Assembly (NCBI GenBank): GCA_002346745.1 | Contig: DEAL01000010.1 | Coordinates: forward strand, 1 to 29,732 | Direction: 5' to 3' | DNA length: 29,732 nt | From: Candidatus Neomicrothrix sp. UBA2983 | GTDB taxonomy: Bacteria; Actinomycetota; Acidimicrobiia; Acidimicrobiales; MedAcidi-G1 | Part shown: positions 8,251 to 15,715 of the stretch, one piece after another | Layout: the number at the start of each line of letters is the position of its first letter | How positions within the stretch are numbered: the stretch's first letter is position 1 | Position numbers and translations under genes: made by a program | The notes under the pieces: generated by a model | What the model saw: only the letters and a program-made list of their open reading frames with translations | Database searches by the model: none | What the model was told of the DNA's origin: nothing

Positions 8251-9519
8251 CTACCCGAAGTCGTCGAGGGTGAGGCGCCGCAACGTGGGCTCGACCACCT
8301 CCGCGGTGCGGCGTGCCGATTCGGCCAGCGTGGCCGGGTCGACGCCCTCGGGTTCGTCGATGCCGATCGGGACGATCTCGTAGGTGGACGAGCGGTGGAC
8401 CCACGTCGGGACGTATCCGGCGTCGACCACGCCGACCGTCCCGTCTGGGAGGTCGGCGACGGCGAACCAGGCGATCAGGCCGTCCTGGGTGGCGGCCGGG
8501 CACTCGCTGCAGAGGCGGCGCTCGTCCCCCGGCTGGTTGGAGAGGAAGTTGCCGAGGCCGACGGCCGCGTACTCGCCGTCCCGCTCGACGACCGGCTGGG
8601 GTACGTGTGCGTGGTGGCCGACCAGCAGGTCGACGTCGGGCGAGTCGAGTAGGACGGTGGTCAGGTCCTCCTGTCGGGTCGTCGGGGCCGTCCGGTACTC
8701 GTCGCCCCAGTGGACGCTGACGACCACGAACTCGGCACCGGCCGCCCGGGCGGCGGCGGCGTCGGCCAGCACCTCGACGGGGTCGAGGTGTGACGCCAGC
8801 CAGTCGGGATCGGTGGGCAGCGAGCCGCCGTTGAGGAGGTCGGTGTAGGAGAGGTGGGCGATGACGATGCCGTCGGCCTCGTAGGTGGCCGGGACGTCGT
8901 CGTCGGCCACGTCGGCCATGCCCGTCGTGGCGACGCCGGCCCGGCGCAGGTGGTCCAGGGTGCTGCGCACGCCGGCCCGACCGGCGTCGAGCGAGTGGTT
9001 GGAGGCCAGCGAACAGCCGTCGTACCCGGCCTCGGCGATGGCGTCCGCCAACTCGAAGGGAACCCGGAAACCCGGGTAGTAGGCAAGGTCCGAGTTGTCG
9101 GACGACAGCGGGGTCTCGAGGTGGCAGAGGGCCACGTCGGCGCCGGCGAGGATCGGGCGGACCCGCCGGAACATTGGTCCGAAGTCCCACGTGCCGTCCC
9201 CGCCGTAGTCGGCGGCACGGTCGGCGACGAACTCGTGGATCAGCAGGTCGCCGGTGGCCACCAGCGTGAACGAGCGGGCCGGCTCCAGGGTGGTGGTCGC
9301 GGGCGTCGAGGTGGTCGAAGGCGTGGTCGACGACCCGCCGTCCGGTTCGCCGTCGTCGACGGGAGCGGTCGTGGTGGTCGTGGCGCCACTCGTCTCGTCT
9401 TCCGAGGCGAACAGGTCCCAGGCGCCATGGGCGCCGAGGGCGAACGCCCCCAATAGGAGGACCTGGGTCAGTCGCCAGGCGGCCTGCCGTTCGCCGTGTG
9501 CCACCACCCGTCGGCTCAC
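8251..9519 (-). CDS. CapA-family metallophosphatase-like protein (poly-gamma-glutamate capsule type)
   Basis: 422 residues. An N-terminal hydrophobic segment (about 16-36) anchors or exports the protein. It is followed by a Thr/Ser/Pro/Asp-rich linker (about 40-85) and a CapA/PGA_cap domain. Family motifs: VATGDLLIH at the domain start, LCHLETPLS, CSLASNHSLDAGRAG, VVSVHWGDEY and GHHAHVPQPV; the Asp, His and Asn residues fit a calcineurin-like metal site. CapA proteins take part in poly-gamma-glutamate export, but most members outside capsule operons have no known substrate, and no capB or capC is here. The GTG at 9519 has a good Shine-Dalgarno GGGAGGA 5-6 nt upstream. It lies 72 bases downstream of the deacylase-like gene on the same strand and may be co-transcribed with it. 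Likely acts outside the membrane. Confidence 0.9.
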   Translation of the reverse strand: MSRRVVAHGERQAAWRLTQVLLLGAFALGAHGAWDLFASEDETSGATTTTTAPVDDGEPDGGSSTTPSTTSTPATTTLEPARSFTLVATGDLLIHEFVADRAADYGGDGTWDFGPMFRRVRPILAGADVALCHLETPLSSDNSDLAYYPGFRVPFELADAIAEAGYDGCSLASNHSLDAGRAGVRSTLDHLRRAGVATTGMADVADDDVPATYEADGIVIAHLSYTDLLNGGSLPTDPDWLASHLDPVEVLADAAAARAAGAEFVVVSVHWGDEYRTAPTTRQEDLTTVLLDSPDVDLLVGHHAHVPQPVVERDGEYAAVGLGNFLSNQPGDERRLCSECPAATQDGLIAWFAVADLPDGTVGVVDAGYVPTWVHRSSTYEIVPIGIDEPEGVDPATLAESARRTAEVVEPTLRRLTLDDFG

Positions 9520-9591
9520 GGAATCCTCCCGAGGTTCGTCGGGCGGGTGGCGGTCATGTCGACCCCCGCAGGATCGCGTGGCGGCGGCTGC

Positions 9592-11205
9592 TCACTCTGC
9601 ATCCCGCAGGATCGGGAGGCCTGGCCGCTCGGAGCGGTCGTTGATGCCGTTGCGGCGCACGAAACGCCCGCCGACGAGGACGTGCTCCACGCCGGCGGAG
9701 GCCACGCCCGTGTCGGCGATGGAGGAGCGGTCGATGATCGTGTCCGGGTCAAAGACGGTGACGTCGGCGAGGGCGCCCGCCTGGATGCGTCCCCGGCGGG
9801 CCATGGCGGAGCTGACCCCCTCGAGCAGGCGCGCCGGGAGGATCGTCATCCTGGCCAGGGCGTCCTCGAGGGTGAGCACGCCCCGCTCGCGCACGTACAC
9901 GCCCAGCAGCCGACTGAAGCAGCCGGTCGAGCGGGGGTGGTTGTTGCCGCTCTCGGTGAGGATGGCGTCGGAGCCGATCATCACCCAGGGGGCGGCCAGT
10001 GCCCCGGTCACGTCCTCCTCGGACATGGCGAACGCCGCCGTCAGCAGGTTGTGTTCACGGATCGACGGCCACTCGGCGGCCGTGACCCGGTCGGGGGTGT
10101 TGGCCACCTGCAGGTCGCCGTGGCCGATGCCGTACTTGTCCTGGAAGTCGTCGAACCGGGCACTGCCGGCGTAGGTGGCCCAGAAGGTGTACGGGTAGAC
10201 GCAGGCGGTGATCGACAGGCCCTCGGCTCGGGCGGCGTCGACCTGGGCGATGGCGTCGGCCATGCGCCCCGTACCACCTGTCGAGTTGAGGTGCTCGATG
10301 TGGATGCGGCACCCGGTCTCCCGGGCCACCCGGATGGCCTCATCGACACCCTCGGCCTGGAGGGAGGGCGGGTCGGGTCGCGAATGGCGCAGGTGGAGGC
10401 AGAGCGGCACGTCATACCGGGCGGCCACCTCACCGTGGGCCAACAACTCCTCGAAGGCGAGGCCCAGCGTGTACTCGGGCTGCTCGTGGATGCCGAGGGC
10501 GCCAGCCGCCACGTCGGCGGTGGCACGGGCGGCCAGTTCCTGGATCTGGGCCTCGGTGGCCCAGTCCAGGTTGACGCCCATCTTCTTGCGGTGCTCGTAC
10601 TGGTCGGTGGCGCCGCCGTAGTTGACGGGTGGGTCCAGCCGGGAGGCCTCGCGGAGGAAGTCGGCCATCGTGTCGTCGATGCCGTGGAGGCACAGGTTGG
10701 TGGTGACCCCGTCGGCCACCTTGAACCACTCGCCGTGCCCGTTGACGGGGTAGCTGAGGACGTCGATGAAGCCGGGTGCCACCACGAGTCCCCGTGTGTC
10801 GACCGTCGTCGTGCCCGTGAGCGGCTCGAGGCTGATCCGGGTGATGGTGTCGCCGTCGATGCCGACGTGGGCGACGGCGTCGAAGTGGGAGCCGGGGTCG
10901 ATGACCCGTCCGCCGGCGAGGACCACGTCGTGGACGTGGCCGTCGTCGGCGACGGCCAGCGAGTCGTCCAGGGCCGGCGGCACGTCGACGGTGGGACGCG
11001 GCGCGGCGGTGGTCGACGTGGTCGTCGCGGTCGTGGCCGTGGACGGGGCGGCGACCCCGGTACGGTCGGGTCGCCGACCCGTCGGAAGGCGGCGTAGCAG
11101 GCCGAAGCTGGCGGCGCCCAGGCCGAGGCCGACGAGCACGCGTCGCCGCGGCAGCGACGCCGGCCCCGGTTCCTGCCCCTCGGGCCGCTGCTCGTCCTCG
11201 GTCAC
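9592..11205 (-). CDS. Tat-exported N-acyl-D-amino-acid deacylase-like amidohydrolase
   Basis: 537 residues. The N-terminus has a twin-arginine type signal (PRRRVLVGLGLGAASFGLL, about 20-38), then a Thr/Ala-rich linker and an amidohydrolase domain from about residue 105 (AGGRVIDPGSHFDAVAHVGI). Cys172 in TTNLCLHG, the histidine in HLRHS, that in HIEHLNSTGG and the Asp in IGSDAIL correspond to the zinc-binding Cys/His/His and the catalytic Asp of D-aminoacylases. The usual HxH after PGFID is missing: the sequence is PGFIDVLSYPV, with Leu150 and Tyr152 in the His positions. So the tightly bound metal site looks complete and the second one does not. The substrate may be N-acyl-D-amino acids or a related amide. 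The GTG at 11205 is chosen because TAGCGT lies 7 nt upstream. Lies upstream of the CapA-like gene. Confidence 0.85.
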   Translation of the reverse strand: MTEDEQRPEGQEPGPASLPRRRVLVGLGLGAASFGLLRRLPTGRRPDRTGVAAPSTATTATTTSTTAAPRPTVDVPPALDDSLAVADDGHVHDVVLAGGRVIDPGSHFDAVAHVGIDGDTITRISLEPLTGTTTVDTRGLVVAPGFIDVLSYPVNGHGEWFKVADGVTTNLCLHGIDDTMADFLREASRLDPPVNYGGATDQYEHRKKMGVNLDWATEAQIQELAARATADVAAGALGIHEQPEYTLGLAFEELLAHGEVAARYDVPLCLHLRHSRPDPPSLQAEGVDEAIRVARETGCRIHIEHLNSTGGTGRMADAIAQVDAARAEGLSITACVYPYTFWATYAGSARFDDFQDKYGIGHGDLQVANTPDRVTAAEWPSIREHNLLTAAFAMSEEDVTGALAAPWVMIGSDAILTESGNNHPRSTGCFSRLLGVYVRERGVLTLEDALARMTILPARLLEGVSSAMARRGRIQAGALADVTVFDPDTIIDRSSIADTGVASAGVEHVLVGGRFVRRNGINDRSERPGLPILRDAE

Positions 11206-11212
11206 CGTGCCG

Positions 11213-11218
11213 ACGCTA
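11213..11218 (-). promoter_or_regulatory. -10 box of leaderless deacylase-like gene
   Basis: TAGCGT on the minus strand, then CGGCACG (7 nt), then the GTG start. This spacing would place the transcript start on or next to the start codon. No ribosome binding site precedes the GTG, which supports a leaderless mRNA. Confidence 0.6.
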
Positions 11219-11261
11219 CCGGCGGGCTCGGGCGGGGTGGGGGCACGGGGAGAGCCGGGAT

Positions 11262-11283
11262 GAACTGGGGGCGAACTGGGGGC
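11262..11283. repeat. Tandem 11-bp direct repeat in divergent promoter region
   Basis: Two exact adjacent copies of GAACTGGGGGC. They lie between the divergent starts at 11205 and 11322, upstream of both -10 boxes. This could be a binding site for a regulator or simple slippage in G-rich DNA; the sequence alone does not decide. Confidence 0.6.
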
Positions 11284-11309
11284 GACCGCTCCGGGTGTGG
11301 CGGCCTCGG

Positions 11310-11315
11310 TACGGT
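11310..11315 (+). promoter_or_regulatory. -10 box of leaderless glycosidase-like gene
   Basis: TACGGT followed by CTGGGC (6 nt) and the GTG at 11322. There is no Shine-Dalgarno before that GTG. This is the main reason for choosing 11322 over the in-frame GTG at 11295. Confidence 0.5.
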
Positions 11316-11321
11316 CTGGGC

Positions 11322-12368
11322 GTGGATCGTCGGGGCATCGCCGGGATCGCGGCACTGCTGCTGGTGTTCCTCGCGCTCGTGTTCGGAGCCTTCCTGACCG
11401 CCGGTCCCGACCGGTACGTGGTGCCGCAGGTGTCGGCCACGCCGCTCGACACTGTCTCGCCGTCGCTGGTGGTGGAGGCGCCGGGTGGCAGGGCGCGCCC
11501 CCACCAGCGCACCCTCGACCCGTACCGGGGTCTCGGCGCCTGGGTCGACTCGTTCGACGCCGACCCGGCACACGCCCCGGGAGCGCCCACCGTGTACCCG
11601 TCGGCGGTGGCCGGGATGGCCGCCGAGGGCGTGCGGACCCTGTACCTCCAGGGGGCGCGGGCCAGCGAAGGCGCACGGTTCCCGACCGCCGACCCCTGGC
11701 TGCTGGCCGAGTACCTGCTGGCGGCCCACGCCGCCGACGTGGCCGTCGTGGCCTGGTACCTCCCGATGTGGGAGGACGGCGACGAGGACCTCGACCGGCT
11801 GGTGGCGCTCTCGGCCTTCGAGGTGCTGGGGCACCGGTTCGACGGCCTGGCCGTGGACATCGAGTGGAAGGACGACGGGCTCGAGCACGAGGAGCGGAGC
11901 CGGCGACTGGTGGAGCTGGGCGAGCGGTTGCGTACCACCGTCGGAACGGACGTCCTCGGGGGGATCGTGATGCCGCCGGTGGTGACCGAGGAGATCAACC
12001 CCGACTTCTGGCCCGGCTTCCCCTGGGCGGAGATCCGCTCGACCTACGACGTGTGGCTGCCGATGTCGTACTGGTCGTTCCGCACCGACGAGCACGCCGA
12101 CCCCCGCACCTACACGGCCCGCAACGTCCGGATCCTGCGCGAGTTGCTCGGGGACGGCTCGGCGGTGGTGCACGCAGTGGGCGGCATCGGAGCGGCGGAC
12201 GGCACCGACCTGCCCGACCCGGGCGAGCCGCTGGCCGCCGTCGGGGACCTCGACGGCTTCCTGACGGCGCTGGACGAGACCGGGGCGGTGGGCGGCTCGA
12301 TCTACGACTGGGTGACCACCGGCGTCGAGGCCCGCCGCCACCTGGCCGAGGCGTTCTCCGGCCGGTGA
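11322..12368 (+). CDS. Membrane-anchored glycoside hydrolase-like TIM-barrel protein
   Basis: 348 residues (357 if the in-frame GTG at 11295 is used). A hydrophobic N-terminal segment (about residues 7-28) is a signal anchor. The rest alternates beta-strands and helices as in a TIM barrel: VRTLYLQGA, DVAVVAWYLPMW, FDGLAVDIEW (Asp179, Glu181), DVLGGIVMPP, YDVWLPMSYW and GGSIYDW. Acidic residues at the ends of such strands and the MSYW stretch recall putative glycoside hydrolases and chitinase-like proteins, but I cannot place it in a named family with confidence. It probably faces the outside of the cell membrane. It is divergent from the deacylase-like gene and its stop is 12 bases from the stop of the convergent gene. 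The -10 box at 11310-11315 favours the GTG at 11322. Confidence 0.7.
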   Translation: MDRRGIAGIAALLLVFLALVFGAFLTAGPDRYVVPQVSATPLDTVSPSLVVEAPGGRARPHQRTLDPYRGLGAWVDSFDADPAHAPGAPTVYPSAVAGMAAEGVRTLYLQGARASEGARFPTADPWLLAEYLLAAHAADVAVVAWYLPMWEDGDEDLDRLVALSAFEVLGHRFDGLAVDIEWKDDGLEHEERSRRLVELGERLRTTVGTDVLGGIVMPPVVTEEINPDFWPGFPWAEIRSTYDVWLPMSYWSFRTDEHADPRTYTARNVRILRELLGDGSAVVHAVGGIGAADGTDLPDPGEPLAAVGDLDGFLTALDETGAVGGSIYDWVTTGVEARRHLAEAFSGR

Positions 12369-12380
12369 GGCGCCGGTGGG

Positions 12381-13118
12381 TCATGTGCCCCGCTCCAGTC
12401 CGGACCTGAGCGCCTCCCAGCTGGAGCGGCGGTGCAGGTGCGCCAGGTCGGCCAGGGCCTCGCACGGGTCGGGGGTCGAGCGGACCACCCAGCGGGCGAA
12501 CGAGCCGTCGTCGAACCAGGCCGCGTCGGCCGGTTCGACGCCGGGGATGGCGAGCCGGCCAACGGCACAGGACTGACGGAGCTCGGGCCAGCCCTGAGCC
12601 TTGGGGCGCAGTTCGAGCACCGTGTCGGGGCAGGGGCCGGCGGCGCCGCGGGGACGCCCGAGCGCCTCGGCGAGCACCCGGTCCAGCCAGAGCGCATCGA
12701 GGAACCTCCGGGCCGGGGTGTCGGGCGGTGGCGTGCCGAGGCCGATGATGCGGTGGCAGAGGTCGTCGAGCGGTCCGGTGCCGTCGGTGAGGACGTCGAC
12801 GTGCCCGGCGGACCGCCGGCCCGTGATGCCCTGGCCGTTCCTCGTCACGACGTGGACCAGGCCGATGTCCTCGGCGCCGTCGGGCCCGATGGCGGTGGCG
12901 GGGGCGGTGGCGGGGGCGGGGGCGGTGGCGGGGGCGGCCAGGGCGGCTGCCGTCCAGCAGGAGGGGGCGGTCCAGCCGATTAGCTGGTCGACGGTGTCGA
13001 CGGGGCGTCGGGCCAGGCGTCGACGACGGCTGACGCCGTAGAGGCAGGGCCGTCGAGGGTCGGCCAGGTCGAGGAGTCCTCGGACCAGGCGTTCGGTGCC
13101 GGGGGCCGGTGGCGTCAT
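12381..13118 (-). CDS. Protein of unknown function with Ala-Pro-Thr repeat
   Basis: 245 residues, not recognised. The N-terminal part has a basic patch (LYGVSRRRRLARRPVDTVDQ). Residues about 68-90 are a low-complexity Ala/Pro/Thr stretch encoded by the 12-bp repeat at 12891-12938. The C-terminal part has ordinary globular composition, with DALWLDRVLAEALGR, a possible WPELRQSCAVGRL core and AWFDDGSFARWVVRSTPD. There is no signal peptide or membrane segment. The ATG at 13118 is preferred because AAGGGA lies 7-8 nt upstream; an in-frame ATG at 13157 would add 13 residues. Codon use (G/C third positions) fits a real gene on this strand. It is divergent from the DNA methyltransferase gene across 164 bases; a functional link is possible but unsupported. 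Confidence 0.65.
   Translation of the reverse strand: MTPPAPGTERLVRGLLDLADPRRPCLYGVSRRRRLARRPVDTVDQLIGWTAPSCWTAAALAAPATAPAPATAPATAIGPDGAEDIGLVHVVTRNGQGITGRRSAGHVDVLTDGTGPLDDLCHRIIGLGTPPPDTPARRFLDALWLDRVLAEALGRPRGAAGPCPDTVLELRPKAQGWPELRQSCAVGRLAIPGVEPADAAWFDDGSFARWVVRSTPDPCEALADLAHLHRRSSWEALRSGLERGT
12891..12938. repeat. 12-bp GGCGGTGGCGGG tandem repeat inside a gene
   Basis: Three full 12-bp units (12891-12902, 12903-12914, 12921-12932) and one 6-bp partial unit. All are multiples of three, so copy-number changes keep the reading frame of the minus-strand gene, where each unit reads Pro-Ala-Thr-Ala. Confidence 0.85.
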
Positions 13119-13131
13119 GGTGGCGTCCCTT

Positions 13132-13146
13132 CGGAGCATGGCTCCG
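13132..13146. promoter_or_regulatory. Small perfect hairpin next to a ribosome binding site
   Basis: CGGAGC-ATG-GCTCCG, a perfect 6-bp inverted repeat with a 3-nt loop. On the minus strand its 3' arm directly abuts the AAGGGA ribosome binding site of the gene starting at 13118, so it could affect translation or be a protein site. The rest of the 164-base divergent gap shows no other feature except the methyltransferase -10 box and a weak CTGTC/GACAG inverted repeat near 13187-13205. Confidence 0.4.
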
Positions 13147-13269
13147 GTGTGATGCATGGTCGGGGGAAGCCGGTGCGCACAGCCTGTCGGGGGACTGTGA
13201 CAGCAGCCGGGTCGATCCGATTCGCGCAGAAAGTGGTCATACGACCGTGCAGAGCGAGCGAACCGCGCG

Positions 13270-13275
13270 TACCCT
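13270..13275 (+). promoter_or_regulatory. -10 box of leaderless methyltransferase gene
   Basis: TACCCT followed by CTTGCCC (7 nt) and the ATG at 13283. No ribosome binding site is present, consistent with a leaderless transcript. No clear -35 box is seen. Confidence 0.6.
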
Positions 13276-13282
13276 CTTGCCC

Positions 13283-14809
13283 ATGCGGGGGGACGAGGAC
13301 GCCGCCAACGGGAACGGCACCGCCACGACGGCCTTCGGGGTCGGACGGCGGGAGAACCACGACGCCTCTGCCTTCTACGCCCGCTTCACCCCGCCCCACC
13401 TCTCCGACGACGACACCGTCGTCCCCCTCGACCCCGACGAGGCCGGCATCGGCGACGGCTGCCTGCTGGGCGACAGCCGCGACATGCGCCACCTGCCCGA
13501 CGACTCGGTGGCCCTCGTCGTGACGTCACCCCCGTACTTCGTCGGCAAAGAGTACGAACTGGACCTCGCCAACGACGCCGTTCCCGCCTCCTACCTCGAG
13601 TACCTCGACCTGCTCCGGGACGTCTTCGCCGAGTGTGCCCGGGTCCTCGAGCCCGGTGGACGCATCGCCGTCAACGTCGCCAACCTGGGTCGCAAGCCGT
13701 GGCGCAGCCTCGCCGCCGACGTCACCCGGATCCTCCAGGACGACCTGGGCCTGCTGCTGCGCGGCGAGGTCATCTGGCAGAAGGCCGACGGGGCGACCGG
13801 CTCGGTCGCCTGGGGCTCGTTCCGCCGGGCCGCCAACCCGGTGCTCCGGGACCTGACCGAACGCGTCGTCATCGCCAGCAAGGGCCGCTTCGACCGGGCC
13901 CGGCCCGTCGCCCGCCGCGCCGCCGAGGGGCTCCCGCACGAGAGCACCATCACCACCGACGAGTTCATGGAGGCCACGCTCGACGTGTGGCGCATCGACG
14001 CCGAACAGGCCACCCGGGTCGGCCATCCGGCGCCGTTCCCGGTCGAGCTGCCCCGGCGCCTCATCGACCTCTACACCTACCGCGACGACGTCGTGCTGGA
14101 CCCGTTCATGGGCTCGGGCAGCACGCTGGTCGCCGCCGCCCGCTCGGGGCGCCGCGGTGTCGGCTACGACCTCGACCCCGAGTTCGTGGCCCTGGCCGGC
14201 CAGCGGGTCGCCGAGGAGCGCAAGCGCCAGGCCCACGGGCTCGGCACCTCGTGGCGTCGGGCCGATCATGCCGCGACGGGCCGCCAGGAGTCGCTGTTCG
14301 ACGAGCAGTCCGAGCAGGAGGCCGTCCTCGACCGGGCCGCCGAGGCCGGCAAGAAGGCCGCCGACATCGCCGAAGCCCTGCTCGGAGAAGCCGGCTTCGA
14401 GGTCGTGAAGGCGGGCGCCGGCCTGCGGGGGCTCGGCGTCTCGTTCCCGTTCCTCGTCACCGACGCCGCCGAGGGACGCCCCTGGTACGTGGACGTGGCC
14501 GGCACCTTCACGACCTCCCGGCCCGGGATGCGCCGCAACGACGTGCTCTGGCGCACCCTCGGCCGCGCCCACGTCCTGGCCGCTGCCGACGAGGACGCCC
14601 GGCTCCTGGTCCTGACCTCGCACCTGCCCCGGGCGGGCAGCGACGGCGACCGTGCACTGCGGGCCATAGGCGGCCGCGGCCTCTTCGATGCGATCGAGAT
14701 GTTCGACGAGGACGGGCGGGAGCGCCTCGCCGACTACGCCACCGGGTCACCGGACCGGCCGCTCCCGGGCTTCTGGAGCGACGCCGAGGTCGAGCGCCAC
14801 TTCGGCTGA
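13283..14809 (+). CDS. Beta-class site-specific DNA methyltransferase with C-terminal extension
   Basis: 508 residues. The catalytic motif TSPPY (Thr81-Tyr85) precedes the SAM-binding motif DPFMGSGST (Asp273-Thr281). That order defines the beta class of amino-methyltransferases, which methylate adenine N6 or cytosine N4. The segment between the motifs probably holds target recognition. After the methyltransferase fold (ending near residue 325) come a Gln/Glu-rich linker and a C-terminal domain of about 150 residues (EAGFEVVKAGAGLRGLGVSF, WYVDVAGTF, RRNDVLWRTLGRAHVL). I cannot identify this domain; its strand pattern loosely recalls nuclease-like folds. No restriction enzyme gene is adjacent, so this looks like an orphan methyltransferase with a regulatory or epigenetic role, or a system whose partner is fused. 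ATG 13283 is supported by the TACCCT box 7 nt upstream; the open frame upstream of it has no start signal. Confidence 0.9.
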   Translation: MRGDEDAANGNGTATTAFGVGRRENHDASAFYARFTPPHLSDDDTVVPLDPDEAGIGDGCLLGDSRDMRHLPDDSVALVVTSPPYFVGKEYELDLANDAVPASYLEYLDLLRDVFAECARVLEPGGRIAVNVANLGRKPWRSLAADVTRILQDDLGLLLRGEVIWQKADGATGSVAWGSFRRAANPVLRDLTERVVIASKGRFDRARPVARRAAEGLPHESTITTDEFMEATLDVWRIDAEQATRVGHPAPFPVELPRRLIDLYTYRDDVVLDPFMGSGSTLVAAARSGRRGVGYDLDPEFVALAGQRVAEERKRQAHGLGTSWRRADHAATGRQESLFDEQSEQEAVLDRAAEAGKKAADIAEALLGEAGFEVVKAGAGLRGLGVSFPFLVTDAAEGRPWYVDVAGTFTTSRPGMRRNDVLWRTLGRAHVLAAADEDARLLVLTSHLPRAGSDGDRALRAIGGRGLFDAIEMFDEDGRERLADYATGSPDRPLPGFWSDAEVERHFG

Positions 14810-14852
14810 CGGCGCACCCCAACGGTTCCCGGGCCACTTCGGCTGACGGCGC
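14796..14852. repeat. 20-bp exact direct repeat spanning a gene end
   Basis: GCCACTTCGGCTGACGGCGC occurs at 14796-14815 and 14833-14852 (37 bp apart). The first copy contains the last codons and the TGA of the methyltransferase gene; the second fills the space up to the stop of the convergent glutaminyl cyclase gene. It looks like a recent local duplication. No hairpin with a T-tract is visible in this 43-base convergent gap. Confidence 0.9.
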
Positions 14853-15689
14853 TCAGTCCCCGGCGTCATCCTCCGCTACGAACTCGACCTCGAAGAGCAC
14901 TGGCCAGCGCTTGCCGGTCAGGAGGAACCGGTCGGTCGCCGGATCGTGGGCGATGCCGTTGAGCACGTCCTCGTTGCCGAGGCCGCGCCGGTCGACGGGG
15001 AGCCCCGAGGCGTCGACCACCGTCGTCACCTGGCCCGTGGCCGGATCGATGCCGACGACCAGGTCGGTGTGCCAGACGTTGGCCCAGACCGTGCCGTCCA
15101 CGCACTCCAACTCGTTGAGGTCGTCCAGCGGCTCGCCGTCGAGGTGGACCTCGACCACCGAGGCCACGGCGAAGTCGTCCGTGCCCCGCAGCGTCAGGCG
15201 GGTCGAGCCGTCCGAGACCACGACCGTCGAGTCGTCGAGGCGGCAGGCCCCCCAGCCCTGGCCGTCGTAGTCCCACTCGTCCACGACCAGCAGGGTCCCG
15301 GCCTCCCAGACCAGGGCGCGTCCGGCGGTCCAGGTGAGCTGGAGAAGGCGCCCGTCTCCCAGCGCGGTGAGCCCTTCGCCGAACAGGTCGGGTTCGAGCG
15401 CCACCGAGCCGAGGAGGCGGCCGCTGGTGCGGTCGACCGCCCGCAGCGTCGATTCGCCCCGCAGGCCGGTGCTCTCCCACAGCACGCCGTCGACGATCTC
15501 GAGGCCCTGGGTGAAGGCCGTGGGGTCGTGCGGGTGTTCGGCGAGGACCGTCGCAACGAGGTGCTCGACCGGTCGAGGCCCGCCGTCGCCGCCGCCCCCG
15601 CAGGCGGCCGCGGCGAGCAGGAGCAGGAGCAGGAGAACGCCTCCCACCCGGCTCGCGGGTGCGGGGTCACGGCGACCAGACTGCGGCAC
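14853..15689 (-). CDS. Glutaminyl-peptide cyclotransferase, lipoprotein
   Basis: 278 residues. A lipoprotein signal (VGGVLLLLLLLAAAAC, lipid Cys near residue 30) is followed by the five-bladed propeller of plant/bacterial-type glutaminyl cyclases, which convert N-terminal Gln to pyroglutamate. Family marks: HDPTAFTQGLEI, WESTGLRGES, LFGEGLTALGDGRLLQLTW, LNELECVDGTVWANVWHTD, IDPATGQV and LNGIAHDPATDRFLLTGK. These match the family's usual FTQGL, GEGIT, LNELE and LNGIA blocks. The protein probably sits on the outer face of the membrane and acts on exported proteins or peptides. The GTG at 15689 is chosen because TACCCT lies 7 nt upstream (15702-15697). It is divergent from the alpha/beta hydrolase gene with only 26 bases between starts. 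Length is normal for a bacterial member. Confidence 0.92.
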   Translation of the reverse strand: MPQSGRRDPAPASRVGGVLLLLLLLAAAACGGGGDGGPRPVEHLVATVLAEHPHDPTAFTQGLEIVDGVLWESTGLRGESTLRAVDRTSGRLLGSVALEPDLFGEGLTALGDGRLLQLTWTAGRALVWEAGTLLVVDEWDYDGQGWGACRLDDSTVVVSDGSTRLTLRGTDDFAVASVVEVHLDGEPLDDLNELECVDGTVWANVWHTDLVVGIDPATGQVTTVVDASGLPVDRRGLGNEDVLNGIAHDPATDRFLLTGKRWPVLFEVEFVAEDDAGD

Positions 15690-15696
15690 GTGTATG

Positions 15697-15702
15697 AGGG
15701 TA
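15697..15702 (-). promoter_or_regulatory. -10 box of leaderless glutaminyl cyclase gene
   Basis: TACCCT on the minus strand, then CATACAC (7 nt), then the GTG at 15689. The same bases on the plus strand contribute to the AGGAG ribosome binding site (15702-15706) of the divergent gene, so the two signals are nested in a 26-base gap. Confidence 0.6.
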
Positions 15703-15715
15703 GGAGCGTGGGCGG

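Noticed and set aside
9496..11097. Long plus-strand open frame opposite the deacylase-like gene
   Set aside because: Composition is Gly/Val/Asp-rich without motifs; the minus strand carries clear family motifs. Such antisense frames are common in high-G+C DNA.
12891..12938. Possible CRISPR-like or intergenic repeat array
   Set aside because: Units are 12 bp with no spacers and lie in frame within a gene; this is a microsatellite-type coding repeat.
13633..15270. Plus-strand open frame overlapping the methyltransferase and glutaminyl cyclase genes
   Set aside because: It is Arg/Pro/Gly-rich and covers parts of two well-supported genes in other frames.
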